From the NCBI GenBank assembly GCA_016790225.1, contig JAEUOZ010000052.1:1-64000 (forward strand): a stretch of DNA of 64,000 bases, given 5' to 3'. This document shows positions 29,801-37,411 of this stretch, piece by piece (position 1 is the first letter of the stretch; each line of letters opens with the position of its first letter). Made by a program: the position numbers and the translations under genes. The DNA comes from Rubrivivax sp. GTDB taxonomy: Bacteria > Pseudomonadota > Gammaproteobacteria > Burkholderiales > Burkholderiaceae. The notes below the pieces were generated by a model. It did no database searches. It was not told where the DNA came from and worked only from the letters and a program-made list of their open reading frames with translations.

Positions 29801-30725
29801 CCGGCGCGATGGTCGGCTCGCCCGCCGCAAGGCGGCGCTGGTTCAGCTCGCTGCAAATCACGCTCAGCAGCGCCGGGTCGATTTCGATCGCCGGGTCTTC
29901 GTCGGGCGCCGGTGCCTCGGCCCGGTTGCGCCAGGCGAGTCCGACGATGCGCTCGCCGACCTCGGCGGAAACCAGGTCGCCACCGCTGGCGATGACCGAG
30001 CGGGCCTGCACGACGTTCATCGGCAACAGCCGGAAACGGTTGCGCGTCACCGAAGGCATGCGCGCGCGCAGCCCTTCCACTTCGGCCAGGTAGTCTTCGC
30101 GGAAGCTGATCAACACCTTGCAGCCGGCACGCTCGAAGTCCAGCGCCTCGAGTCGCGACGGGTCGGTGTCGAGCGCGCGCCGCAGTTCGTCCGAAGGTCG
30201 ATCCTCGACCAGGTCGGCCAACTCGTCGGCAAAGTGGTTGGCCGCGGCGCGCGTGCCCTCGTCGGCCTGACCGAGGGTGAACATCTCCTCGAACTGGTCG
30301 AACACCAGCACCGGCAGCACCGGCCGCCGGCGACGGTTCCAGAAGCCACCGCCACGGCGGTGGAAGCAACTCCACATCGACTCTGTCGGCTCGGGCGCTG
30401 TGGTCTCCACGGCCGCCTCGGCGCATGCGCTGGCCAGCGCCGCCCACAGCTGCTGGCGCGGCGACAGGCTCGCGCCGTAGCCGATGCGCACCGGCACGGG
30501 CAGGAGCCCATCCCCGCGCAGCCGTGGAAAGAGCCCAGCGCTCAGCAGCGACGACTTGCCGAGCCCCGAGCGGCCCAGCAGCACCGTGAGCCGCTCTCGG
30601 CGCACCATGCGCGCGAGCTCGTCGGCCTCGGCCTCGCGACCGCGGAAGAAGGCTCGGTCGGCCTCCGTGAACGAGGCCAGGCCCGGCCAGGGGTTCTGCG
30701 CGTCGACGCGGGCCGCGTCAGCCAT
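26880..30725 (-). CDS. nSTAND NTPase with C-terminal WD40/beta-propeller-like sensor region
   Basis: 1281 residues. The N-terminus NPWPGLASFTEADRAFFRGR (11-30) is the hallmark of novel STAND (nSTAND1) NTPases. Walker A is GRSGLGKSS (51-59), and Walker B is VLVFDQFEEMF (139-149) with the EE pair. A membrane-like helix follows around 465-485 (VVWAGGVLAALLLAGAVLAG), then an Ala/Gln-rich coiled coil (about 490-560). The last 650 residues are beta-strand repeats of propeller type (VLVGTQGGQLALVDARSGEVVG, LAYGVSGGQLELQR, IAVKRAIVIADLRTGG, WLLVGRKKGVIAMHDARSG). It overlaps the SIR2-like/TIR gene by 8 nt. Inferred role: ATP-dependent sensor of invading phage, activating the TIR partner. Confidence 0.85.
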   Translation of the reverse strand: MADAARVDAQNPWPGLASFTEADRAFFRGREAEADELARMVRRERLTVLLGRSGLGKSSLLSAGLFPRLRGDGLLPVPVRIGYGASLSPRQQLWAALASACAEAAVETTAPEPTESMWSCFHRRGGGFWNRRRRPVLPVLVFDQFEEMFTLGQADEGTRAAANHFADELADLVEDRPSDELRRALDTDPSRLEALDFERAGCKVLISFREDYLAEVEGLRARMPSVTRNRFRLLPMNVVQARSVIASGGDLVSAEVGERIVGLAWRNRAEAPAPDEDPAIEIDPALLSVICSELNQRRLAAGEPTIAPALLAGAETEILSAFYERSMRGADPALRRFVEDELITTAGYRDSFAFDDALARPGVTADALWRLVSGRLLRVDERFGVRRLELTHDVLTRIVKDSRDARRAREAEAAALRLERDAARRQQRARRRERVVWAGGVLAALLLAGAVLAGRWAIERDHAAQAAESRASEQRQQADEATALLERAIAEALAAGKRAAQALAAAAAASQAADAASQAAGKQTLRANRVERDALATDLIVAARTAPADAPQLSLLLGAEAVRRYPQRLDGQVELLARLVAAHRLRRVVDFDTPLLASAAIGDGTRVLVGTQGGQLALVDARSGEVVGRWALPPKQYGLQVQQMNLRVSADARVALLEVDGTPMLARLLPGQPLLTQPVGGSGGGRYLALSADGTRLAEANQAWPEVKLHAVLDGVAEAAPRRIALPRLAGFGCLSFEAAPGQLIVGTQTETHAVRLADGKVTTVALPRPALAFSADCTKALVRDSAEGGEPRFRTIDARTGTSLRTLRVLAGTQPRQMIGNPVFVAAGRYVVATFAEGVELWPVDDDTARTWPQELLPDVVGASADGRWLAYGVSGGQLELQRLAEPRFRTRFKLPEPPAALHFAADGGSLAVVGRGRLLQWVRLSGVNALTRGQQPFRAGEIEFSADGSHLGAAPANGVGGLALWNVAGAPAQALELRFSRIEFGLGGQLMATYDSDDKARRVRIFELRQPPRPQVDIDLASESGIRHFAFDADGRRLAIAVKRAIVIADLRTGGLRERIELPDHDADRLAFHPREPVIAAVHADGSVRTYSLSRLHESWRIGVDSTQPETLADSAVFSTDGRWLLVGRKKGVIAMHDARSGALYVTLVPPRENAAPAGSLAFVEGTSIVAAGALDGAKDFWDVSARRWLGAVGADAQVRGGGEADLKAVAVSARGRQVALRHADDTVSLHQWDPSSLVRGACAISGRNLSCQEWRRFMRDEPYRATCDALPPPVPACR

Positions 30726-32130
30726 GGCCGATGCGCCGCCGGTAGGCCTGGAACAGCTCGCGCACGCGTGCCACGAACGGGTCGTCCGGCCGGCCGCCGG
30801 GGAGCACGGCGAAGTTCGCGGCGGCAAATCGGCGTGGCACCTGCGCGCGGTACGGATCGGTATCGTCCACCACCACCGGCAGAATGAACACTTCTCCGGG
30901 CTTCATGCCCAGCGCCAGGTCATCGGCGGTGTTCCATTCGCGCCAGAAGTAGGCGCGACTGCGGTCCTCACGCTGCGTGCTGGCCGAGATCACCGGTACG
31001 AACAGCGAGCAGTTCTCGATGCCTCGCAGAATCGACTGAGCCCAGGCGTCACCGGGTTGAAGCTCGTTGCGGTCGAGCCAGACATCGACCCCCTCACGGG
31101 CCAGCGTGTCGGCCAGCTGGGCGGCGACCTGCGAGTCGTGGCGCGAGTAGCTGATGAAGACGGCGCCATCGGCGGGCGCCCGGCCGCGAGAGGTGGGCGG
31201 TGCGTCCGCAGTCGAAGCCGCTGCGGCGGCTGGATGCGCGGCCTGCCAGCGCCGCCGCAGTTCGGCCAGAAAGTCCTCGGGCGGCATCGCCACCAGCCGC
31301 GCGCCTGGGCGGAACGCGGCAAGGAAATGCGCCAGCGGCTCGTCATCGACGACCTGCGGGCCGACCAGCACTTCGATGGTGTCTCCCTCTGGCAGCGACA
31401 GTCGCGCCCCCTTGGCGGTGCGCAGAAAGAAGCGCGCCGCCCAGTCGGGCAGCCGGCAGCCCAGCAGCAGCAGATGGTTGTCGCGCAACTCGTCGAACAG
31501 CAGCTTGGGGCGGCGGGCGTCGTCTTGCAATGCATGCAGGAACTCGAGCCGATCGTCGTCGCAGATGACGCAGTCCGGGGCCGAAGACAGCCGGCCCATC
31601 AGATGAAAAACGCTCGCGTGCGGCGATGCGCCGCGCGGTTCGGCCAGGTCAGCGCTGCGGTTCGGCGCGAAGGCCAGCACCTCGGTGCGTGGGGCGCCAC
31701 CGTGGCGGACCTGGTCGAAGGCGCGCACGACCAGGTCGTCGAAGGAAACGCTGACCACGAGATCGAAGGCATCGACCGCCGCCAGGTCGAGCAACGCCTG
31801 CGGCGGGGCAAGATCCATCTCCTTGAGCAGTTGCTGCAGGCGTAGATAGAGGTTGTCCTTGCGGCCGGCCTGCATCCGCTGGCGGCGCACTACTTCGTCG
31901 AGCCGTTGCGGCGTTTCCCCGACGTCGATGCGCAGCCGCTCGGTCAGCCGCCGTGCCAACAGGGACTCCAGCGGCTGTCGCTGCCCGCCACAGTCAACCA
32001 GCATTGCGCCGGTGTCGATGATCGGTATGACACGGCGGTCGGCCAGGTAGGCCAGCAGGTCGTCCCAGAAGAGTTCGTCGGGAACGCCCGCGCCCTCGGA
32101 GGGCGCAGAAGCAGCGGGATGGCCGTTCAT
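30718..32130 (-). CDS. SIR2-like/TIR two-domain protein (probable NAD-degrading effector)
   Basis: 470 residues. The N-terminal part (about 18-290) has a SIR2-like layout: VIPIIDTGAMLVDCGG where SIR2 proteins bind NAD, FDLVVSVSFDDLVVRAF, and VFHLMGRLSSAPDCVICDDD. The classic GAG-x-S NAD-binding motif is not preserved, so this domain may be non-catalytic. The C-terminal TIR domain (322-465) reads AVFISYSRHD, VDVWLDRNELQPGDAW, CSLFVPVISAST, and has E398 in YFWREWNTA aligned by eye with the catalytic Glu of NAD-cleaving TIRs such as SARM1. It is first in a two-gene operon with the nSTAND gene. Confidence 0.82.
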   Translation of the reverse strand: MNGHPAASAPSEGAGVPDELFWDDLLAYLADRRVIPIIDTGAMLVDCGGQRQPLESLLARRLTERLRIDVGETPQRLDEVVRRQRMQAGRKDNLYLRLQQLLKEMDLAPPQALLDLAAVDAFDLVVSVSFDDLVVRAFDQVRHGGAPRTEVLAFAPNRSADLAEPRGASPHASVFHLMGRLSSAPDCVICDDDRLEFLHALQDDARRPKLLFDELRDNHLLLLGCRLPDWAARFFLRTAKGARLSLPEGDTIEVLVGPQVVDDEPLAHFLAAFRPGARLVAMPPEDFLAELRRRWQAAHPAAAAASTADAPPTSRGRAPADGAVFISYSRHDSQVAAQLADTLAREGVDVWLDRNELQPGDAWAQSILRGIENCSLFVPVISASTQREDRSRAYFWREWNTADDLALGMKPGEVFILPVVVDDTDPYRAQVPRRFAAANFAVLPGGRPDDPFVARVRELFQAYRRRIGHG

Positions 32131-32220
32131 GGGGGGACAGGAGCGTAATCGGCCGCCCGTGCGCCTGGCAAGGACGCGGGCGCTGGCCCGTGCGGCTTGA
32201 GCGGGGCGTGCCAGACCCGG

Positions 32221-33324
32221 CTAGTCCCGCCAGGGCCCGGGCTCGGCCGGCGCCGCTTCGCCGTCGCCGATCCACGCCTCCAGCAGCGTGTAGCCCACCG
32301 CCAGCACCACCGGCCCGACGAAGATGCCCACCAGGCCGAAGGCGAACAGGCCGCCGATCACGCCGGCGAAGATCAGCAACAGCGGCAGGTCGGCCCCCAT
32401 GCGGATGAGCAGCGGCCTGAGCACGTTGTCGAGCATGGTCACCACCACCGCGACGACGATGAGGAATGTGCCCCAGCCCGGGTGGCCGTCGTAGAAGGCC
32501 CAGATCAGCGCCGGCACCAGCACCGGCAGCGGCCCCACCTGCGCGATGCACAGCATGAACATCAGCGCCGTGAGCAGGCCGGCAAACGGGATGCCCGCCA
32601 TCGCCAGCCCGAGGCCGGCGACCACCGACTGCAGCACCGCCGTGACGCCCACGCCCAGCGCCACGCCGCGGATGGCGTCGCCGGCCAGCACCACGGCGCC
32701 CTCGCCGCGCTCGCCGGCCAGCCGGCGCGCGAAGCGCCGCACGTGATCGGCGCCTTCTTCGCCCAGCGAGTACATGACCGCGGCGATGGCCACCGTGAGC
32801 AGGAACTGCACCACCACGATGCCGATGCTGCCGACCTCGGCGACGAACCACTTCGTGGCGTTGCCGGCGTAGGGCGTCAGCCGCTGCAGCAGGTCATCGA
32901 GCCCCAGCGAACGCAACTGCGCCCACAGCGACTCGGCCATGCCGCCGATGACCGGCAGGCTGCGCAGCCAGCCGGGCGCCTGCTCGCCCGGCCGCCAGGT
33001 GGTGGCCAGCTTGGCCCACGCCACCAGCTGGTCGGCATTGCCGACGATGGTGACGATGGCGCCCACCAGCGGCACCACGAACAGCAGCAGCAGCAACAGC
33101 GTCATCACCGTGACGGCCAGTGCCCGCCGGCCCCACAGCAGCGCCTGCACGCGGCGCATCACCGGCCAGGTGGCCACCACCACCATCGTGGCCCAGATCA
33201 TCGGCCCGAGGAACGGCCGCAGGATCCACAGCGAGGCCCCCAGCAACAAGCCGATGAACAGCACGGCGAAGGTGGTGCGCGCAAGGTCGCGCGCGCCGGC
33301 CGGGGCGAGGGGGCGGTGGCGCAT
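32221..33324 (-). CDS. AI-2E family transporter
   Basis: A 367-residue integral membrane protein of the PerM/TqsA/YdiK (AI-2E) family. Several membrane helices group at the N-terminus (about 15-55, 65-95) and after residue 160. The conserved C-terminal region includes GPLPVLVPALIW, MLDNVLRPLLIRMGADLPLLLIFAGVIGGLFAFGLVGIFVGPV, here quoted in part as LDNVLRPLLI and FGLVGIFVGP. Members export autoinducer-2 or act as ion antiporters; which applies here cannot be told. Its ATG overlaps the stop of a small repeat ORF. Confidence 0.88.
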   Translation of the reverse strand: MRHRPLAPAGARDLARTTFAVLFIGLLLGASLWILRPFLGPMIWATMVVVATWPVMRRVQALLWGRRALAVTVMTLLLLLLFVVPLVGAIVTIVGNADQLVAWAKLATTWRPGEQAPGWLRSLPVIGGMAESLWAQLRSLGLDDLLQRLTPYAGNATKWFVAEVGSIGIVVVQFLLTVAIAAVMYSLGEEGADHVRRFARRLAGERGEGAVVLAGDAIRGVALGVGVTAVLQSVVAGLGLAMAGIPFAGLLTALMFMLCIAQVGPLPVLVPALIWAFYDGHPGWGTFLIVVAVVVTMLDNVLRPLLIRMGADLPLLLIFAGVIGGLFAFGLVGIFVGPVVLAVGYTLLEAWIGDGEAAPAEPGPWRD

Positions 33325-33482
33325 CAGCGGCGGCCGGCCGAAGCTGCACCGGTGGCGGGCGCCGGCTGCGCTGCTGACAGCGTGGCCTCCGGCAGCGTGG
33401 CCTCTGGCAGCGTGGCCTCCGGCAGCGTCGCCTCCCGCAGCGTCAGCTCCAGCAGCGTCAGCTCCGCCAGCGCCGCCTTCAC
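33324..33482 (-). CDS. Small pentapeptide-repeat ORF between DUF3299 and AI-2E genes
   Basis: A 52-codon frame from GTG 33482 (which overlaps the DUF3299 stop as GTGA) to a TGA that overlaps the ATG of the AI-2E gene (TGATG). It is encoded largely by seven imperfect 15-bp repeats, giving LTLLE, LTLRE, ATLPE, ATLPE, ATLPE in series and then an Ala/Pro tail. It is not recognised. Coupling at both ends and repeats in whole codons favour translation. Alternatively it is only a repeat-expanded spacer that keeps ribosomes moving. Confidence 0.35.
   Translation of the reverse strand: MKAALAELTLLELTLREATLPEATLPEATLPEATLSAAQPAPATGAASAGRR
33378..33482. repeat. Seven imperfect 15-bp tandem repeats
   Basis: Units of the form CAGCGTGGCCTCCGG run back to back at 33378, 33393, 33408, 33423, 33438, 33453 and 33468. 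The first three are nearly identical and the last four diverge, as in a slipped-strand expansion. They fill the gap between two same-strand genes and keep one reading frame open. Confidence 0.85.
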
Positions 33483-34201
33483 TTGCCCGCCTTTTCGACG
33501 TAGGGCGTGATGCCCTCGGCCTCGATGCGGTAGCCCGCCGCGCCCATGAAAGAGTCGATGCGCTGGCTGGTGATGCGGCCGTGGATCCACACCGCGTCCA
33601 TGGACTTCACGCCCTTGGCCGGCGACCTGGGCAGCACGTGGATGATCTGGTTGGCCGGCGGCGGCGGGCTGTGGATGCAGGCCCCGAAATACGGCACGAG
33701 CAGGAACTCCGCCAGGCCTTCCTTGCCCTCTTCGAGCGGCACGACGAAGCCGGGGATGCGCACGTGCTGGCCGACGACCTTCGGGTTGGCCGGCGCGTTG
33801 TCCCAGGCCTCGCGCATGCGCTTGAGCATCTGCATCGCGCGCGGGTCACCGTCTTGCAGCAGCTGGAAGTCGGTGCCCTTGAAGTCCTTGAACGGGTCCC
33901 AGTTCGCCGGCACCAGCGCATCCCAGGTAATGGTGCGCGGCTCGCCGGCGCGGCCCGCTCTGGCTTCAGGCGCGCTGGCGGCGATCGGCTCCTTCATCAG
34001 CGGCACGCCGGCAGGCGCCTGGGCGGCAGCCGGTGCCGGCGCCCATCCCGGCACGCTTGCCAGTACGAGCGCCAGCGCGAAGCCCAGTGCAGGCAGGGTC
34101 GCCGTCGTCATGGCGAAGGCCGCGACCGGAGCACGCGAGGCGCCTTCATCGCGGCCGCGCGGTCCGGTCGGCGGTTCGAACAGGGGTGTTGTGTTCGGCA
34201 T
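33479..34201 (-). CDS. Secreted DUF3299 protein
   Basis: Up to 240 residues. A hydrophobic signal segment (TLPALGFALALVLASVPGW) ends near AAAQA. The DUF3299 core follows: ITWDALVPANWDPFKDFK, GQHVRIPGFVVPLEEGKEGLAEFLLVPYFGACIHSPPPP in two parts (HVRIPGFVVPLE and LLVPYFGACIHSPPPPANQ), and MDAVWIHGRIT. The start is ATG 34201 or, giving a conventional signal peptide, ATG 34111. DUF3299 proteins often sit beside ABC systems of the MacB type and metal-related genes, as here. The CIHSPPPP segment with Cys and His suggests metal binding; function not established. Confidence 0.75.
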   Translation of the reverse strand: MPNTTPLFEPPTGPRGRDEGASRAPVAAFAMTTATLPALGFALALVLASVPGWAPAPAAAQAPAGVPLMKEPIAASAPEARAGRAGEPRTITWDALVPANWDPFKDFKGTDFQLLQDGDPRAMQMLKRMREAWDNAPANPKVVGQHVRIPGFVVPLEEGKEGLAEFLLVPYFGACIHSPPPPANQIIHVLPRSPAKGVKSMDAVWIHGRITSQRIDSFMGAAGYRIEAEGITPYVEKAGK

Positions 34202-34265
34202 GGTCAGGCAGTGACCCGTTGGCGAGCCGGCAAGCTCTCGGCAGCGGCTGGCCAGGGCCTCGAAC

Positions 34266-35549
34266 TCACAACCGTGGCGACAGCCCGTCGGCCAGCGACA
34301 GCCGATACGCCCGCCACCCCGGCACGAGGCTGGCAAGCATACCCGCGGCCACCACGGCGGCGAAGAGGCCCCACTGCGCCGGTGTCGGTGCGGCCCACCG
34401 CAGCGCGATGCCGAACTGCGCCTGCAGCCACGGCGCGGCCAGCGCCACCGCCGCGGCCGCCGCCAGCGCGCCCACCAGCGCCCCGACGAGCGTCACCCAC
34501 GCGCCCTCGGCGGCCAGCAGCGCCAGCACATGCCGCGGCCCGGCGCCCACGGCGCGCAGCACGGCCAGCTCGCGCCGCCGCTCGTTCAGCCCCGCCAGCA
34601 CCACCGCCACCAGCGACGCCAGGCTCACCAGCGCCACCAGCGCCGACATCGCCAGCAGCGCCCGCTCGCCCAGGCCCACCGCCTGCCACAACTCGTCCAG
34701 CGCAACGCCGGGCAGCACGGCCAAGAGCGCTTCGCCCTCGTACTCAGCCACGAATCGCTGCACGTTGAACACCGCGACGCGGTTCTTCAGCCCGACCAGC
34801 GCCGCGGTCACCTGCTTGGGCTCCAGGTCGAACTTGCGTGCCGCCTCGGCCGGGATCTTCATGCCCGGCAGCGGCGCACCGCCGGCCCAGTCGAGGTGGA
34901 TGGCCTCGATGGCCTGCAGGCTCACATGCACCGTGCGGTCCACCGGCGTGCCGGTGCGCGCGAGGACGCCGACCACGCTGAACGGCTTGTCGGCGTGCTC
35001 GGCGGCCAGGCTGCCCGGCGCGGCTTCCAGGCCATGCGTGAGCGTGAGGCGATCGCCCAGGCGGTAGCCGAGCGCCGCGGCCACCTCGGCGCCGAGCACC
35101 GCTTCGTACAGGCCGTCCAGCGTGCCGCTGAACACGCGCCCTTCGGCCAGCACCAGCGGCTGCCGCTGGCCGTAGCGAAAGCGCTCGAAGTACTCGGCGC
35201 TGGTGCCCAGCACCGGGTGGCCGCGATGCGAGTCGCCCAGCGCCAGCGGCACCAGCCACGCCACCGCGCGGTGCTGTGCGATGGCCTTCAGGCTCTCGAC
35301 CTTGACCTGGTTCGTCGCGCTGCCCACGCGAAACACCGCGTGCAGCATCAGCTGCACGGCCCCGGTGCGCGCCCCGACCACGAGGTCGGTGCCGCTGACG
35401 GCCTGCGAGAAGCTGGCGCGGATGTCGGTGCGCAGCCGCTCCAGCGTCAGCAGCAAACCGGTGGCCAGCGCGATGGACAGCATCACCAGCGCCAGCGTGC
35501 CGCGGCGGTTCCAGGCGCTCTGCGCGGCCAGGGACAGCAAGGCCTTCAC
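34266..35549 (-). CDS. ABC transporter permease, FtsX/MacB type
   Basis: 427 residues with the four-helix FtsX layout: one N-terminal helix (about 18-38), a large periplasmic domain (about 45-285), then three helices (about 290-315, 340-372, 385-410). Family words include ATGLLLTLERLRTDIRASFSQ, GTDLVVGARTGAVQLML and NERRRELAVLRAVGAGPRHVLALL. It pairs with the ATPase gene, which it overlaps by 4 nt. With the DUF2796 gene upstream it resembles the zrg zinc-uptake locus of Vibrio cholerae, so metal uptake is a reasonable inference. Confidence 0.85.
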   Translation of the reverse strand: MKALLSLAAQSAWNRRGTLALVMLSIALATGLLLTLERLRTDIRASFSQAVSGTDLVVGARTGAVQLMLHAVFRVGSATNQVKVESLKAIAQHRAVAWLVPLALGDSHRGHPVLGTSAEYFERFRYGQRQPLVLAEGRVFSGTLDGLYEAVLGAEVAAALGYRLGDRLTLTHGLEAAPGSLAAEHADKPFSVVGVLARTGTPVDRTVHVSLQAIEAIHLDWAGGAPLPGMKIPAEAARKFDLEPKQVTAALVGLKNRVAVFNVQRFVAEYEGEALLAVLPGVALDELWQAVGLGERALLAMSALVALVSLASLVAVVLAGLNERRRELAVLRAVGAGPRHVLALLAAEGAWVTLVGALVGALAAAAAVALAAPWLQAQFGIALRWAAPTPAQWGLFAAVVAAGMLASLVPGWRAYRLSLADGLSPRL

Positions 35550-36328
35550 GCGGGTTTCGTCGGTTGGGCCGGGTGGGCCGCGGTCACGGCGGCGGCGCCG
35601 GCGGGCTCAGCGCCGGCAGGCTCAGCGCCGGCACGTGCGGCCGGCGCGGCAAGGTTGAGCGCACGCAGGTCCAGCTGGCGGTCGAACGGTGCAGCCAACC
35701 GGCGGTCGTGGCTGACGAAGACCAGCGCGGCGCCGCCGGCGCGGCACTCGGCCAGCAGCAGGCTCATGAAGCCGTCGCGCAGTTCCTCGTCCAGCGCCGA
35801 GGTCGGCTCGTCGGCAATCACCAGTTCGGGCGCGCCGATCAGCGCGCGCGCCGCGGCCACCCGCTGCTGCTGGCCCACCGACAGCTCGCGCGCCGGCCGC
35901 GCCCACAGCGCCCCGGGCAGCGCCACCTGGCGCAGCAGCCCTTCGGCAGCGGCACGCGGACCACCGGCACAGCGCGCCGCACGCCGCGACGAGAAGCGGC
36001 ACGGCAGCAGCACGTTGTCGAGCACGCTCAGGTACGGCAGCAGGTTGAACTGCTGGAAGATCACGCCGACGTGTTCGGCGCGATGGCCGTCGCGCCGCGC
36101 GGCGGCCAGCGCCGCCCATTCCTGGCCGAGCAGGCGCACCCGGCCTTCGCGCGGCACCAGCACGCCGGCCAGCAGCGCCAGCAGCGTGCTCTTGCCGCAG
36201 CCGCTGGGGCCGTGCAGGAACAGGCGCTGGCCGGCTTGCAGCTCGAAGCCCTCCAGCGCCAGTGTGTCCTCGGCGTGGCCGGGCCAGCCGAAACGCAGCT
36301 GGCGGACTTCGAGCAGCGCCAAGGGCAA
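35546..36328 (-). CDS. ABC transporter ATP-binding protein, LolD/MacB type
   Basis: About 260 residues. Walker A is GPSGCGKST, the Q-loop FQQFNLLPYLSV, the signature LSVGQQQRVAAARAL, Walker B LVIADEPTSALD and the switch His lies in FVSHDRR. No ATG is available in the right place; TTG at 36328 (or 36322) would give MPLALLEVRQLRF, which suits the family. The C-terminus has a repeated AEPAGAEPAGA stretch. It overlaps its permease by 4 nt and starts about 45 bp after the DUF2796 stop. Confidence 0.82.
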   Translation of the reverse strand: MPLALLEVRQLRFGWPGHAEDTLALEGFELQAGQRLFLHGPSGCGKSTLLALLAGVLVPREGRVRLLGQEWAALAAARRDGHRAEHVGVIFQQFNLLPYLSVLDNVLLPCRFSSRRAARCAGGPRAAAEGLLRQVALPGALWARPARELSVGQQQRVAAARALIGAPELVIADEPTSALDEELRDGFMSLLLAECRAGGAALVFVSHDRRLAAPFDRQLDLRALNLAAPAARAGAEPAGAEPAGAAAVTAAHPAQPTKPA

Positions 36329-36372
36329 CGCGCGGGCAGTGCGGTGCGGGCGGGCCGGCAGCGCGGGCAGGA

Positions 36373-37023
36373 TCAGCGCGGCAGCGTCACGCGCCCGTTC
36401 GGCCGGCGCAGCACCAGCTTCATCTGCCCCTGGCGCGTGACCGCCTGCACCTCGATGCGCTTCAGGCGCGCAAAGGCATCGAACAGGCCGAGATCCAGCT
36501 GCGCGGCGCGGTCGGTGTTGCTGCAGCGGAACTCGTAGCTGGCCTGCAGGTCGCCATGTTCCCCGCCGGCCTTGGCGGTCGCGGTCGCGGTCGCGGTCGC
36601 GGCCGACGCCGTGGCGGCAGGCGCCGCAGCGCCCACACCCCACAGCGGCGCCACCAGGTTGACCTTGGCCGTGCCGCAGCCGCCGCCCGTATCGATGCGC
36701 ACGATGCGGGTGGACTCCTGCAGCTTGCCCAGGGCCGCGGCGACGGCGGTGCGCTCGGCGTCGGTGCGCGGCGCACGCTCGAAGCCGACCAGCACCTCCA
36801 GCGGCAGGTCCAGGCTCACGGTGATGACGCCGGCCTCCACGCCGACGTCGGCACGCGCCACGCCATGCTCATGGGCCTTGCCAGCCAGCACCGGCGCCGA
36901 GGCCAGCGCCGCCCAAAGCAGGGTGGCCTGCACGGTGGCTCGCGCGGTGGCCCCCGGCAGCCACACCGAGCGGCGCCTTGCCGCCAAGGCCGGCCCCCGG
37001 GTCGTCACGCTGCGCAGCTCCAT
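36373..37023 (-). CDS. Periplasmic DUF2796 (ZrgA-like) protein
   Basis: 216 residues with a long twin-Arg-rich leader and hydrophobic stretch (about 24-47) ending ALAGKAHEHG-like. The DUF2796 core reads AHEHGVARADVGVEAGV, LDLPLEVLVGFERAPRTDAER, CGTAKVNLVAPL, GDLQASYEFRCSNTD and AQLDLGLFDAFARLKRIEVQ. ZrgA of Vibrio cholerae is a His-rich member tied to zinc uptake; here the His stretch is reduced to AHEHG and GGEHGD with an Ala/Thr-rich insert between. It heads an operon with the ABC ATPase, permease and DUF3299 genes. Confidence 0.78.
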   Translation of the reverse strand: MELRSVTTRGPALAARRRSVWLPGATARATVQATLLWAALASAPVLAGKAHEHGVARADVGVEAGVITVSLDLPLEVLVGFERAPRTDAERTAVAAALGKLQESTRIVRIDTGGGCGTAKVNLVAPLWGVGAAAPAATASAATATATATAKAGGEHGDLQASYEFRCSNTDRAAQLDLGLFDAFARLKRIEVQAVTRQGQMKLVLRRPNGRVTLPR

Positions 37024-37411
37024 GAGCGTTTGCTCCCCAACCGGGCACGCGAGGTGGCGCCCCTCGCTGCCATTGTGGCAGCGGCCTCACCAGCCCTTGC
37101 AGATCTTCGGCGAAGGCCTCGCTGCGGTACGGGGCAGGCCACGGTTCGACGCGGGCAGCGGAATCGACGCTCGGAAGCTGGAACATGGTGCACCTCGGCT
37201 GGGGTGCGGCAAGCGTGCGGCAAGCGTGCAGATGACGGCCGGCAGGGTGAATACGCAGGCAGCGTGCCGACTGGATGTGACACCCCTATGTCGGCTCGGC
37301 GCGGCCGTGCTTTACGGTGTCGGCATCGCTCACGCGCCGCTTGCCCGCCGCGCTGCCGGCGGCCGGCGATCAGTGGGCCACCGGCGCCGACCCCGTACCA
37401 TCGCCGTCGCC
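37024..37411. other. Divergent intergenic region between DUF2796 operon and 5'-nucleotidase
   Basis: 388 bp without a convincing gene. It holds a short direct repeat (GTGCGGCAAGC twice, around 37204-37225) and an inverted repeat GCCGAC at 37266-37271 with GTCGGC at 37290-37295. Promoters for both divergent units should lie here, but I see no clear Zur, Fur or sigma-70 consensus. Confidence 0.4.

Noticed and set aside
27870..30887. 1005-codon plus-strand frame opposite the nSTAND gene
   Set aside because: Antisense shadow; the minus-strand protein has clear motifs and the plus frame has none.
36869..37186. 106-codon minus-strand frame starting MFQLPSVDSAARVE upstream of DUF2796
   Set aside because: It overlaps the start of the DUF2796 gene in another frame and lacks a recognisable domain; no better than chance in GC-rich DNA.
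37024..37411. Cobalamin riboswitch or Zur box upstream of the DUF2796 operon
   Set aside because: None of the conserved B12-box sequence and no AT-rich Zur palindrome could be found by eye.
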